A stretch of 64,000 nt of DNA from Paracoccus tegillarcae (GTDB lineage: Bacteria > Pseudomonadota > Alphaproteobacteria > Rhodobacterales > Rhodobacteraceae), in NCBI RefSeq assembly GCF_002847305.1, contig NZ_CP025408.1, positions 1,509,001 through 1,573,000 of the forward strand. The letters run 5' to 3'. Numbering within the stretch: the stretch's first letter is position 1; each line of letters begins with the position of its first letter. Positions 9,313-17,495 of the stretch are shown piece after piece. The translations under genes were made by a program, and so were the position numbers. A model generated the notes under the pieces. The model was given only the letters and a program-made list of their open reading frames with translations. It was not told the DNA's origin and searched no databases.

Positions 9313-9897
9313 ATGGCTGACACCAATGGGGTCACCATTCACCCTGCCGTCGACAACGGCATAAAAAGCGGCAATTCGAATCTGAGCGGTGGGGTCTTGA
9401 CCTGTCACTGCGCGACCAATCCGGTCAAGGTTCGGGTTGGGGCGCAGACAGCGCATAACCACGTTTGCGGCTGCACGAAATGCTGGAAGCCGGACGGAGC
9501 GGTCTTCAGCCAGGTCGCCGTCGTCTCGCGCGATGCGGTTGAGGTGCAGGAAAACGGTGACAAGCTTGAGATCGTGAACGCAGACGCGCCGATACAGCGC
9601 TATCGCTGCAATGGCTGCGGCGTGCATCTGTATGGGCGGATCGAGAACAAGGATCATCCGTTCTATGGTCTGGATTTCGTCCACACCGAACTGTCCGACG
9701 AAGACGGCTGGTCAGCGCCAGAATTTGCCGCTTTCGTCAGCTCGGTCATCGAATCGGGTGTCGATCCCATGCGGATGGACGGCATCCGGGCGCGGCTGCG
9801 CGAATTGGGGCTGGAGCCTTACGACGCCTTGTCGCCACCGTTGATGGACGCCATCGCAACGCATATCGCCAAGCGCTCGGGCGCCTTGCCTGCCTGA
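9313..9897 (+). CDS. gfa: S-(hydroxymethyl)glutathione synthase (formaldehyde-activating enzyme)
   Basis: Gfa promotes condensation of formaldehyde with glutathione, the first step of glutathione-linked formaldehyde oxidation. The 194-residue protein closely resembles the Paracoccus denitrificans enzyme. It has the zinc cysteines C31-x-C33, C52-x-C54-x2-C57 and C99-x2-C102 of the GFA fold, and the [18 protein letters not shown] block. The ATG is preceded by GGGAGGAG. It stands upstream of flhA in the same direction, and the two act in sequence. Confidence 0.96.
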   Translation: MADTNGVTIHPAVDNGIKSGNSNLSGGVLTCHCATNPVKVRVGAQTAHNHVCGCTKCWKPDGAVFSQVAVVSRDAVEVQENGDKLEIVNADAPIQRYRCNGCGVHLYGRIENKDHPFYGLDFVHTELSDEDGWSAPEFAAFVSSVIESGVDPMRMDGIRARLRELGLEPYDALSPPLMDAIATHIAKRSGALPA

Positions 9898-9918
9898 CGT
9901 GTTTTCTGACAAAATTCC

Positions 9919-9941
9919 GGGGGCCGCGTTTGCCGGCCCCC
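9919..9941 (+). terminator. GC-rich hairpin between gfa and flhA
   Basis: An 8-base GC-only inverted repeat (9919-9926 with 9934-9941, 7-base loop) lies 22 bases after the gfa stop and is followed by only two T residues. It could attenuate read-through from gfa into flhA or protect the gfa mRNA end. Without a T-tract it is not a standard intrinsic terminator. Confidence 0.4.
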
Positions 9942-9978
9942 TTGGCTATGACTGAACTGAAATAACTGGAGAATGACC

Positions 9979-11106
9979 ATGAGAACCCGCGCCGCCGTCG
10001 CAGTTGAAGCCGGTAAACCGCTAGAGGTCATGGAGATCAACCTCGAAGGCCCCAAGGCCGGCGAGGTCATGATCGAGATCAAGGCCACGGGCATCTGCCA
10101 CACCGATGAATTCACCCTGTCCGGCGCAGACCCCGAGGGGCTGTTTCCTGCGGTCCTGGGCCACGAAGGCGCGGGTGTCGTGGTTGAGGTTGGCGCAGGC
10201 GTCACCAGCGTCAAACCCGGCGATCATGTGATCCCGCTCTACACGCCGGAATGCCGCCAATGCGCGTCCTGCCTGTCGGGCAAGACCAATCTTTGCACCG
10301 CCATTCGTGCGACGCAGGGTCAGGGTTTTATGCCTGACGGCACCAGCCGTTTCAGCTTTCTCGATGGCAAGCCGATCCATCACTACATGGGCTGCTCGAC
10401 CTTTTCGAATTTCACGGTCCTGCCCGAAATCGCCGTGGCGAAGGTCCGCGACGACGCGCCGTTTGACAAGATCTGCTATATCGGTTGCGGCGTGACCACT
10501 GGTATCGGTGCGGTAATCAACACCGCCAAGGTCGAGATCGGGGCCAAAGCGGTTGTCTTTGGTCTGGGCGGCATCGGATTGAACGTGCTGCAGGGGCTGC
10601 GTCTGGCGGGCGCCGACATGATCATCGGCGTTGATCTGAACGACGGCAAAAAGGAAATGGCCGAGCGTTTCGGCATGACCCATTTCATCAACCCCAAGAA
10701 CGTCGAGAACGTGGTGCAGGAAATCGTCAACCTGACCAAGACGCCTTTCGACCAGATCGGCGGCGCGGATTACAGCTTTGACTGCACCGGCAACGTCAAC
10801 GTCATGCGCGACGCTCTGGAATGCACCCACCGTGGCTGGGGTCAGTCCATTATTATCGGTGTGGCGCCTGCCGGCGCCGAAATCGCGACCCGTCCGTTCC
10901 AACTGGTCACGGGCCGGGTCTGGAAGGGCACGGCCTTTGGTGGCGCGCGCGGCCGGACCGATGTGCCCAAGATTGTCGACTGGTACATGGAGGGCAAGAT
11001 CGAGATCGACCCGATGATCACGCACCTGCTGACGCTGGACGAGATCAACAAGGGCTTCGATATGATCCACACCGGCGAGTCGATCCGTTCGGTGGTTGTT
11101 TACTGA
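9979..11106 (+). CDS. flhA: S-(hydroxymethyl)glutathione dehydrogenase / class III alcohol dehydrogenase
   Basis: This enzyme oxidises S-hydroxymethylglutathione to S-formylglutathione with NAD+. The 375-residue protein starting [13 protein letters not shown] has the same length as the Paracoccus FlhA. It shows the catalytic zinc motif TGICHTDEF, the structural zinc four-cysteine block [15 protein letters not shown], and the Rossmann motif GLGGIGLNV. An ATG two codons upstream (9973) is also possible, but the better-spaced GGAG favours 9979. It belongs to the gfa-flhA-fghA pathway and makes NADH from formaldehyde. Confidence 0.96.
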   Translation: MRTRAAVAVEAGKPLEVMEINLEGPKAGEVMIEIKATGICHTDEFTLSGADPEGLFPAVLGHEGAGVVVEVGAGVTSVKPGDHVIPLYTPECRQCASCLSGKTNLCTAIRATQGQGFMPDGTSRFSFLDGKPIHHYMGCSTFSNFTVLPEIAVAKVRDDAPFDKICYIGCGVTTGIGAVINTAKVEIGAKAVVFGLGGIGLNVLQGLRLAGADMIIGVDLNDGKKEMAERFGMTHFINPKNVENVVQEIVNLTKTPFDQIGGADYSFDCTGNVNVMRDALECTHRGWGQSIIIGVAPAGAEIATRPFQLVTGRVWKGTAFGGARGRTDVPKIVDWYMEGKIEIDPMITHLLTLDEINKGFDMIHTGESIRSVVVY

Positions 11107-11146
11107 CCCGCCTTTACTGATCCTTAATGGCTGCTTAGGTAGAGAT

Positions 11147-11171
11147 ACGGCGGGGCCCTGCGCCCCGCCGT
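11147..11171 (+). terminator. Hairpin after flhA
   Basis: A perfect 10-base GC-rich stem (11147-11156 with 11162-11171, 5-base loop) lies 40 bases after flhA and 27 bases before the ClpP-like gene. No T-tract follows. It may reduce flhA read-through or act as an mRNA 3' barrier. Confidence 0.45.
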
Positions 11172-11197
11172 CGCCATATGATGTGAAGGAGAGCAGG

Positions 11198-11830
11198 ATG
11201 ACGCGGCAGTTTTGGCTGGACGACGACGACGATGACGAAGGCCGCGACGACGACAAGTCGAAAAGCGAAGGTCTTGGCCTGCCCGAAGGCGACAATATGG
11301 GCAAGCTGTACTTCAAATCCCGCACGGTGATCGTGGCGGGCGAGATCAACGACAAGCTGGCGCAACGTACCGTGGCGCATCTGCTGGCTCTGGCCGAGGA
11401 AAGCGACGATCCGATCAATATGCTGATTTCATCGCCCGGCGGGCATGTGGAATCGGGTGATATGATCCATGACGTGATCAGCTTTATCCGCCCGACCGTG
11501 CGCACCATCGGCTCTGGCTGGGTCGCATCGGCGGGTGCGCTGATCTTTGTTGGCGCGCAGAAAAAGAACCGCTACTGCCTGCCCAACACGCGCTTTTTGC
11601 TGCACCAGCCCTCGGGCGGGATCGGTGGCACGACGTCGGACATGATGATCCAGGCCGAACAGATTCGCCTGATGCGCGAGCGCCTGAATCAGATCATGGC
11701 GGATGCGACCGGTCAGACGGTCGAAAAGATCGAAAAAGACACCAACCGCGATTTTTGGCTGAATACGCAAGAGGCGGTGGATTACGGTCTGGTCAACAAG
11801 ATCATTCGCGGCGTGGATGAACTGAAGTGA
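11198..11830 (+). CDS. ClpP-family serine peptidase with acidic N-terminal extension
   Basis: This is a paralogue of the ATP-dependent Clp protease proteolytic subunit (210 residues). The catalytic triad is kept: S111 in WVASAGA, H136 in LLHQPSGG and D185 in DTNRD. The N-terminus carries an unusual run of aspartates (residues 8-19) before the fold begins near residue 37. In canonical ClpP the N-terminal loops line the entry pore and contact ClpX/A. The ATG at 11198 is preceded by AAGGAG. A longer frame back to 11096 overlaps flhA and is not favoured. It is probably an accessory ClpP, since the usual clpP-clpX neighbourhood is absent. It lies between two formaldehyde genes. Confidence 0.85.
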   Translation: MTRQFWLDDDDDDEGRDDDKSKSEGLGLPEGDNMGKLYFKSRTVIVAGEINDKLAQRTVAHLLALAEESDDPINMLISSPGGHVESGDMIHDVISFIRPTVRTIGSGWVASAGALIFVGAQKKNRYCLPNTRFLLHQPSGGIGGTTSDMMIQAEQIRLMRERLNQIMADATGQTVEKIEKDTNRDFWLNTQEAVDYGLVNKIIRGVDELK

Positions 11831-12345
11831 GCCCCAGCGGGGAGGTTTTCATCCGCCCCGCGACCGGACCGGATCATGACGCGATCTGGGCAATTCTTGA
11901 ACCGATCTATCGCGCGGGCGAAACCTATTGCATCCCGCGCGACATTACCAAACAGACGGCGCTGGACGATTGGTTCGCGCCGCCTTTTTCCGCCTTTGTC
12001 GCTGTCGCTGATGGCCGGGTTCTTGGCACCAGCCATGTCGGTCAGAACCGTCCCGGGGGCGGCGCGATTGTTGCCAATGCCAGCTTTGCCACCCATCCCG
12101 ATGCGCGCGGGCGTGGCATTGCACGCAGCCTGGTCGAACATGCCAAGCACTGGGCGCGCGCTCAGGGTTTCCGCGCCATGCAGTTCAACTTTGTCGTCGC
12201 CACCAATGCCGATGCCGTCCATTTGTGGCAGAAAGCCGGTTTTTCGGTTGTGGGCCGGCTGCCTGGCGCGTTTGATCACCCCGAACAGGGCTATGTCGAT
12301 GGGCTGGTCATGTATTGCGATCTGACCAAAGGGGAAACGCCATGA
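11827..12345 (+). CDS. GNAT-family N-acetyltransferase
   Basis: This is a 172-residue GCN5-related acetyltransferase. The acetyl-CoA-binding motif A is visible as THPDARGRGIARSLVEHA (around residues 94-111), followed by the NADAVHLWQKAGF motif B. The acceptor cannot be predicted. It starts with GTG overlapping the stop of the ClpP-like gene and ends overlapping the fghA start by 4 bases. It is therefore translated within the formaldehyde operon. Confidence 0.85.
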   Translation: MSPSGEVFIRPATGPDHDAIWAILEPIYRAGETYCIPRDITKQTALDDWFAPPFSAFVAVADGRVLGTSHVGQNRPGGGAIVANASFATHPDARGRGIARSLVEHAKHWARAQGFRAMQFNFVVATNADAVHLWQKAGFSVVGRLPGAFDHPEQGYVDGLVMYCDLTKGETP

Positions 12346-13184
12346 GTATGAAATACGAAACCGTATCCGAAAACCGCAGCTTTGGCGGGACTCAGGGGGT
12401 GTATTCCCACCAGTCAGAGGCCACCGGCACCAAGATGACCTTTGGCCTGTTCCTGCCCGAAGAGGCGCAATATGGCCGCGTTCCGGTGCTGTGGTATCTG
12501 TCCGGCCTGACCTGCACCCATGAAAACGCCATGACCAAGGCCGGCGCGCAGGAATGGGCCGCCGAGGCCGGCATGGCGCTGGTTTTCCCCGACACCTCAC
12601 CGCGCGGCGAAGGCGTGGCCGATGATGAAGCCTATGATCTGGGTCAGGGCGCCGGGTTCTATGTCGATGCCACCCAGGACCCGTGGAAACCGCATTTCAA
12701 GATGTGGCACTATGTGACCCATGAATTGCCCGAACTGGTCAGCGATAATTTCGCGATTGATCGCGACTCGATGGGCATCACCGGGCATTCGATGGGCGGC
12801 CACGGCGCGCTGACCATCGCCATGACCATGCCGGAACGCTATCGCAGCGTATCTGCCTTTGCGCCCATTGCGAATCCGACGGACTCGGACTGGGGCCGCA
12901 AACAGCTGTCAGCCTATCTGGGCGATGACGACACCGCCTGGGCGGCGCATGATTCGACGCGGCTGATGGAAGCACGCGGCTATCCCGGCGAGGTGCTGAT
13001 CGATCAGGGCTCCAGCGATCAGTTCCTTGACCTTTTGAAGCCCGAGGCAATGGCCCATGCCATGGCCAAACGCCGTCAGCCGGGGCAGTTCCGCATGCAG
13101 CCGGGCTACGATCACAGCTACTTCTTCGTGCAGACCTTCATGCCCGACCATGTGATGTGGCACGCCGAACAGCTGGCCCGCTAG
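12342..13184 (+). CDS. fghA: S-formylglutathione hydrolase
   Basis: FghA (esterase D family) hydrolyses S-formylglutathione to formate and glutathione, completing formaldehyde oxidation started by Gfa and FlhA. The 280-residue alpha/beta hydrolase has the nucleophile elbow GHSMGG with S150, the LSGLTCTHENAM oxyanion region near residue 53, and a C-terminal YDHSYFF segment with the catalytic histidine. The ATG at 12342 overlaps the preceding GNAT stop. The 167 bases downstream hold the xoxF control region. Confidence 0.95.
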   Translation: MSMKYETVSENRSFGGTQGVYSHQSEATGTKMTFGLFLPEEAQYGRVPVLWYLSGLTCTHENAMTKAGAQEWAAEAGMALVFPDTSPRGEGVADDEAYDLGQGAGFYVDATQDPWKPHFKMWHYVTHELPELVSDNFAIDRDSMGITGHSMGGHGALTIAMTMPERYRSVSAFAPIANPTDSDWGRKQLSAYLGDDDTAWAAHDSTRLMEARGYPGEVLIDQGSSDQFLDLLKPEAMAHAMAKRRQPGQFRMQPGYDHSYFFVQTFMPDHVMWHAEQLAR

Positions 13185-13220
13185 GGCCTGCACAATTTTC
13201 CCGGGCGGCCTGCTGAACTG

Positions 13221-13237
13221 ACCCATACTTTATGGGT
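13221..13237. promoter_or_regulatory. Perfect dyad upstream of xoxF
   Basis: ACCCATA-CTT-TATGGGT is a perfect 7-base inverted repeat with a 3-base centre, 115 bases upstream of the xoxF ATG. It could be a regulator-binding site or a weak fghA terminator. A TTGACG at 13256-13261, about 20 bases downstream, could be a -35 box, but no good -10 box is seen at the right spacing. Confidence 0.35.
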
Positions 13238-13351
13238 AAATGCCGGTACGGTGGATTGACGCAACGGGTACCCCGTCCAACACTGTCTGCAGATCAGCAT
13301 GGCCCACGGAGGAGGGCTGTGGCCGATTATGAAGATGGGGAGGAAAAATAC

Positions 13352-15364
13352 ATGAAATATCTGCTGACCGGCGCCATGGCGGTCGCGTTGCTTTCCGGCA
13401 CCGCGCTTTACGCCAATGAAAGCGTCCTGACAGAGACCGGAAAGACTGGCCAATGGGCAATTCAGACCGGCGACTATGCAAACACGCGCTATTCGGAACT
13501 CGATGAGATCAACCGCGACAACGTCGGTGACCTGCGCGTCGCCTGGACGTTCTCGACCGGCGTCTTGCGTGGACACGAGGGCGGGCCGCTGGTTGTGGGC
13601 GACATCATGTATGTCCACACCCCGTTTCCCAACAATATCTTCGCGTTGGATCTGGCTAACGACGGCAAGATCCTGTGGCGCTATGAGCCGCAGCAAGACC
13701 CAGAAGTCATTGCCGTCATGTGCTGCGACACCGTTTATCGCGGCGTGGCCTATGCCGACGGCATGATCATCACGCATCAGGCCGACACCACGCTGGTCGC
13801 GCTGGATGCGATGACGGGCGAAGTCAAATGGTCAGTCAAGACCGGCGATCCCGCAATCGGCGAAACCAACACCGCCACCGTTCTGCCGGTGGGTGACAAG
13901 GTCATCGTCGGCGTGTCAGGCGGCGAATACGGCGTTCGTGGCCGGGTAACCGCCTATAACTTGTCTGATGGTTCCGAGGCGTGGAAAGCCTATTCCACCG
14001 GCCCGGACGAAGAAATGCTGGTTGATCCCGAAAACACCACGCATCTGGGCAAGCCAATCGGCGCCGACAGCTCGCTGAACAGCTGGGAAGGCGATCAGTG
14101 GAAGATCGGCGGCGGCACGACCTGGGGCTGGTATTCTTATGACCCGGAACTGAACCTGTTCTATTACGGCTCAGCCAACCCCTCGACCTGGAACCCGGCG
14201 CAGCGCCCGGGTGACAACAAGTGGTCCATGACGATCATGGCCCGCGATGCCGACACAGGTATGGCCAAGTGGTTCTACCAGATGACCCCGCATGACGAAT
14301 GGGACTATGACGGTGTGAACGAAATGATCCTGACCGATCAGGACGTCGACGGCACGCCGCGCAAGCTGCTGACCCATTTCGACCGCAACGGCCTGGCCTA
14401 TACGCTGGATCGTGAAAGCGGCGAACTGCTGGTGGCCGAGAAATTCGACCCGGCGGTGAACTGGACCTCTGGCGTCGATATGGACCCGGAATCCGAAACT
14501 TATGGCCGTCCCGAGGTGGTTGCCGAATACTCGACCGAGCAGAACGGCGAGGACGTGAACTCCACCGGGATTTGCCCGGCAGCTCTGGGCACCAAGGACC
14601 AGCAGCCGGCAGCCTACAGCCCGAAAACCGAACTGTTCTACGTGCCGACGAACCACGTCTGCATGGATTACGAACCGTTCCGCGTCGCTTATACGGCTGG
14701 TCAGCCATATGTGGGCGCCACCTTGTCGATGTATCCTGCGCCTGAAAGCCATGGCGGTATGGGTAACTTTATCGCCTGGGATAACGTCGCAGGCGAGATC
14801 AAGTGGTCCCTGCCGGAACAGTTCTCGGTCTGGTCGGGCGCACTGGCCACCGCTGGCGATGTCGTCTTTTACGGGACTCTGGAAGGCTACCTGAAAGCGG
14901 TCGATTCCGAGACGGGTGAAGAACTCTACAAGTTCAAGACTCCGTCGGGCATCATCGGCAACGTCATGACCTACACCTCTGGTGGCAAGCAGTATATCGG
15001 CATCCTCTCGGGCGTCGGTGGTTGGGCCGGTATCGGTCTGGCAGCTGGTCTGACCAACCCCAATGATGGTCTGGGCGCCGTGGGCGGTTATGCCGCGCTG
15101 AGCGACTATACCGAACTGGGCGGTCAGTTGACCGTGTTCGAACTGCCGGGCGACGGCAATATGGACGCGGCTGAGGCAGAGCCTGCCGATGCAGCGGCTG
15201 AACCTGCTGCTGCAGAGACAGCTGAAGCCGAGGCGCCCGCCGAAGCGGAAGCTGAAGCACCGGCAGAGGCTGATGCCGCCGCGGAAGCCGAAGCACCCGC
15301 CGAAGGCGAAGCTCCGGCCGACGCAGAGGCACCGGCAGAGGGTGAAGCTCCGGCCAGCAACTAA
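13352..15364 (+). CDS. xoxF: XoxF-type lanthanide-dependent PQQ methanol dehydrogenase with acidic C-terminal tail
   Basis: XoxF oxidises methanol in the periplasm and passes electrons from PQQ to a cytochrome c. The signal peptide covers about residues 1-21. The vicinal disulfide C124-C125, GGEYG with E192, GSAN with N276, and the catalytic D318 with D320 (WDYDG) are present. The extra aspartate two residues after the catalytic one marks lanthanide enzymes rather than calcium-type MxaF. At 670 residues it is about 70 longer than I recall for the family, owing to an Ala/Glu/Pro/Asp-rich tail at residues 600-670. GGGGAGG precedes the ATG. An in-frame GTG at 13319 with its own GGAGGAGG is a possible second start. 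xoxG and xoxJ follow. Confidence 0.95.
   Translation: MKYLLTGAMAVALLSGTALYANESVLTETGKTGQWAIQTGDYANTRYSELDEINRDNVGDLRVAWTFSTGVLRGHEGGPLVVGDIMYVHTPFPNNIFALDLANDGKILWRYEPQQDPEVIAVMCCDTVYRGVAYADGMIITHQADTTLVALDAMTGEVKWSVKTGDPAIGETNTATVLPVGDKVIVGVSGGEYGVRGRVTAYNLSDGSEAWKAYSTGPDEEMLVDPENTTHLGKPIGADSSLNSWEGDQWKIGGGTTWGWYSYDPELNLFYYGSANPSTWNPAQRPGDNKWSMTIMARDADTGMAKWFYQMTPHDEWDYDGVNEMILTDQDVDGTPRKLLTHFDRNGLAYTLDRESGELLVAEKFDPAVNWTSGVDMDPESETYGRPEVVAEYSTEQNGEDVNSTGICPAALGTKDQQPAAYSPKTELFYVPTNHVCMDYEPFRVAYTAGQPYVGATLSMYPAPESHGGMGNFIAWDNVAGEIKWSLPEQFSVWSGALATAGDVVFYGTLEGYLKAVDSETGEELYKFKTPSGIIGNVMTYTSGGKQYIGILSGVGGWAGIGLAAGLTNPNDGLGAVGGYAALSDYTELGGQLTVFELPGDGNMDAAEAEPADAAAEPAAAETAEAEAPAEAEAEAPAEADAAAEAEAPAEGEAPADAEAPAEGEAPASN
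15149..15361 (+). repeat. Low-complexity Ala/Glu/Pro coding repeat in xoxF
   Basis: The last 71 codons of xoxF encode degenerate [12 protein letters not shown] units, almost entirely Ala, Glu, Pro, Asp and Gly with no positively charged residue. The segment from 15254 to 15276 (23 bases) recurs exactly at 15621-15643 in xoxG. Confidence 0.85.
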
Positions 15365-15400
15365 GACTTTGGTCCGTTAAACCAAGATTGAACTGCACAT

Positions 15401-15435
15401 AAGCCACCCCAAGGTTATGCTTGGGGTGGCTTTTT
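15401..15435 (+). terminator. Intrinsic terminator between xoxF and xoxG
   Basis: A perfect 12-base stem (15401-15412 with 15421-15432) with an 8-base loop is followed by a T-tract (15431-15435). It starts 37 bases after the xoxF stop. It probably limits read-through so that xoxF is expressed far more than xoxG. Some read-through, or a promoter within the short gap to 15474, must supply xoxG. Confidence 0.88.
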
Positions 15436-15473
15436 CCCGGCAGGAGGTGTCGGGCTCGGAGGAGGAGAGCATA

Positions 15474-16154
15474 ATGAATTACCTAAGTCCGCTTGCGGTC
15501 ATGGCATTAGGGGCGGCATTGTCCGGCCCCGCGTTTGCCCAGACCAGCGAATCGACTGAGACCCCGCCCGCAGAGGCGGGCGCCGGCGCAGCCGCCGCTG
15601 TTTCCGGTGACGCAGCTGCCGAAGCACCGGCAGAGGCTGATGCGGCGCCGACAGAGGGAGGAAATGACCAGCCCGTGGAACTGGCCGAGGATGAAACCGT
15701 GCTGCCGAACGGCATGGATACCACCGCCGATTACGAAGAAAATGGGCGTTGGTACAACGCCGATGGCATCCCGACCTTCAAGATAAACGAAGATGGCGCA
15801 GTCGACTTTGCGACGTTCAACGGTTTTCGTCGCTATCACGCAGAATGTCACGTCTGCCACGGCCCTGACGGTGAGGGGTCGTCCTACGCGCCGGCGCTGA
15901 AGAACTCTGTGCTGAACATGGACTACTATGATTTCCAGGAGATCGTTGCTTCGGGCAAGCAGCAGGTTAACTCGGCGCAGAATCAGGTGATGCCGGCGTT
16001 TGCGACGAACCGGAACGTCTGGTGCTATATCGACGATATCTACGTGTATCTGCTGGCACACGGCACCGAGACAATTCCGCGCGGTCGTCCTGCTGAGCGC
16101 GCTGACAAGGCCCCGGAATACGCAGAGCAGGAAGATTCCTGCATGTCAGGCTGA
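15474..16154 (+). CDS. xoxG: XoxG, cytochrome c553i-type electron acceptor of XoxF
   Basis: This c-type cytochrome accepts electrons from XoxF (cytochrome c553i, CycB, of Paracoccus). The 226-residue precursor has a signal peptide (about 1-22) and an acidic Ala/Pro/Glu-rich linker (about 23-75). The single-heme domain has CHVCH at residues 125-129 and a likely axial methionine M173 in QVMPAF. GGAGGAGAG precedes the ATG, which follows the terminator by about 40 bases. The linker shares an exact 23-base repeat with the xoxF tail. xoxJ starts one base after the stop. Confidence 0.93.
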   Translation: MNYLSPLAVMALGAALSGPAFAQTSESTETPPAEAGAGAAAAVSGDAAAEAPAEADAAPTEGGNDQPVELAEDETVLPNGMDTTADYEENGRWYNADGIPTFKINEDGAVDFATFNGFRRYHAECHVCHGPDGEGSSYAPALKNSVLNMDYYDFQEIVASGKQQVNSAQNQVMPAFATNRNVWCYIDDIYVYLLAHGTETIPRGRPAERADKAPEYAEQEDSCMSG

Positions 16155-16155
16155 T

Positions 16156-16968
16156 ATGCACAGCGCCCTCCGGACGCTCATCCTTGTCTGCGCCGCAGCC
16201 ACCCCGGCGGCGGCGCAGGTCGCCGATCTGCGTTCGACGACGCAGTTCCGCGTCTGCGCCGATCCCGCAAACAGCCCGATGTCCTCCAAGGATGGCTCGG
16301 GTTTTGAGAATAGCCTGGCCGAGATGTTCGGGCAGGTGCTGGATCTGCCGGTGACCTATACGTGGTTTCCCTTGGGCATGGGCTTCATCCGGCAAACGCT
16401 GCAGGCAGGCGATTGCGATGTGGTGATGGGCTATGCTCAGGGCGACGAGATGGTGCAGAACACCAACCATTATTACACCTCGATTTATGGCATCGTGACC
16501 CGTGCCGACAGCGATCTGGCCAGTGTCGACCGCCTCGGGGATCCGGCGTTGAAGGATCGCGAACTTGGCGTGATCGCGGGTACGCCGCCTGCCACAACGA
16601 TGGCCCGGGCTGGATTGGCCAAGAATATGCACGGCGGCGATCTGACCGTCGACCGGCGCGTTTTGGATCCGGTGGGCGATATGATCCGCGAAGTGCATGA
16701 TGGAACGCTGGACGCCGCTGTCCTTTGGGGTCCGCTTGCCGGGCCGCAGGTCAAGGACGACCCAGAGCTGCAATTCACGCCGCTGTTGAAGGAAGAGGCT
16801 TCGCCGCGGATGTTCTATCGGATCACCATGGGCGTTCGACTGCCGGAACAGGAATGGAAACGTGAACTCAACAGCCAGATCCGCCGCAATCAGGACCAGA
16901 TCAACCAGATCCTGACCGAAGCCGGCGTACCGCTGGTCGATGACTACGGCAAGGAATTGCTGAATTGA
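16156..16968 (+). CDS. xoxJ: XoxJ, periplasmic binding-protein-like factor for the quinoprotein
   Basis: XoxJ is a solute-binding-protein fold associated with XoxF and related to MxaJ. It is thought to assist maturation or activation of the dehydrogenase rather than transport. The 270-residue precursor has a signal peptide (about 1-20), then the family motif FRVCADPANSPMS (31-43), and a VVMGYA segment. It follows xoxG by one base. Its stop overlaps the TTG start of the CxxxCW gene, so translation is coupled. Confidence 0.9.
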   Translation: MHSALRTLILVCAAATPAAAQVADLRSTTQFRVCADPANSPMSSKDGSGFENSLAEMFGQVLDLPVTYTWFPLGMGFIRQTLQAGDCDVVMGYAQGDEMVQNTNHYYTSIYGIVTRADSDLASVDRLGDPALKDRELGVIAGTPPATTMARAGLAKNMHGGDLTVDRRVLDPVGDMIREVHDGTLDAAVLWGPLAGPQVKDDPELQFTPLLKEEASPRMFYRITMGVRLPEQEWKRELNSQIRRNQDQINQILTEAGVPLVDDYGKELLN

Positions 16969-17495
16969 TCCTGCGCGCTGCCATCGTTTTCGTGGCCATA
17001 CTGGCCGGTGCGGCTGCCGGCCAGGACATGGATCTGTATCGCGGGCCGCCCTATAACGCGCCTGTGCCAGACCAATTGGACGGCACGACGACCATTGACG
17101 GCGAGCAGGCGGTGGCGCTGCATGATCAGGGTGTTGCCTTCGTCGATGTCTATCCTCGCACCGCAAAGCCCGATGATCTGCCCGAGGGCACGATCTGGCA
17201 AGAGCCGCGGCACGATACCATCCCGGGCGCGATCTGGCTGTATGACACCGGCTTTGTCCGCCTGTCAGATGCCGAGCAGGCACGGCTGGAAAACGGTCTG
17301 CGTCTGGCAACCGAGGACGACACAGCGGCGCCAGTAGTGATCTTTTGCCGCGCCGATTGCTGGATGAGCTGGAACGCCGCCAAACGCGCCGTGGCGCTGG
17401 GCTATACTGACGTGCATTGGTTCAGCACCGGAACCGAGGGCTGGGAGGCGGCATCGGGTGCCGATCTGGTCAAGGCTGAACCTGCCGACCCGTGA
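16965..17495 (+). CDS. PQQ-associated rhodanese-like CxxxCW protein
   Basis: This secreted 176-residue protein has a signal peptide (about 1-19) and a rhodanese-like fold. It ends with the family block C128-R-A-D-C132-W-MSWNAAKRA. It belongs to the PQQ-dependent catabolism-associated cysteine-motif family, found beside quinoprotein dehydrogenase genes, whose function is unknown. A rhodanese active site normally has one cysteine; here two cysteines separated by three residues suggest redox or sulfur chemistry. The start is a TTG overlapping the xoxJ stop. The 3' end overlaps the convergent propeller gene by 26 bases. Confidence 0.82.
   Translation: MILRAAIVFVAILAGAAAGQDMDLYRGPPYNAPVPDQLDGTTTIDGEQAVALHDQGVAFVDVYPRTAKPDDLPEGTIWQEPRHDTIPGAIWLYDTGFVRLSDAEQARLENGLRLATEDDTAAPVVIFCRADCWMSWNAAKRAVALGYTDVHWFSTGTEGWEAASGADLVKAEPADP

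Noticed and set aside
10021..11508. A 495-codon open frame on the minus strand over flhA and the ClpP-like gene
   Set aside because: It is an antisense shadow of strongly conserved genes, with no recognisable domains and a composition typical of reverse frames in GC-rich coding DNA.
15149..15361. A CRISPR or tandem satellite in the xoxF tail
   Set aside because: The repeat is a degenerate coding low-complexity tract in frame with xoxF, with no regular spacers.
13352..15364. Calling the dehydrogenase MxaF (calcium type)
   Set aside because: The extra aspartate D320 two residues after catalytic D318 and the absence of an mxaI gene support XoxF.
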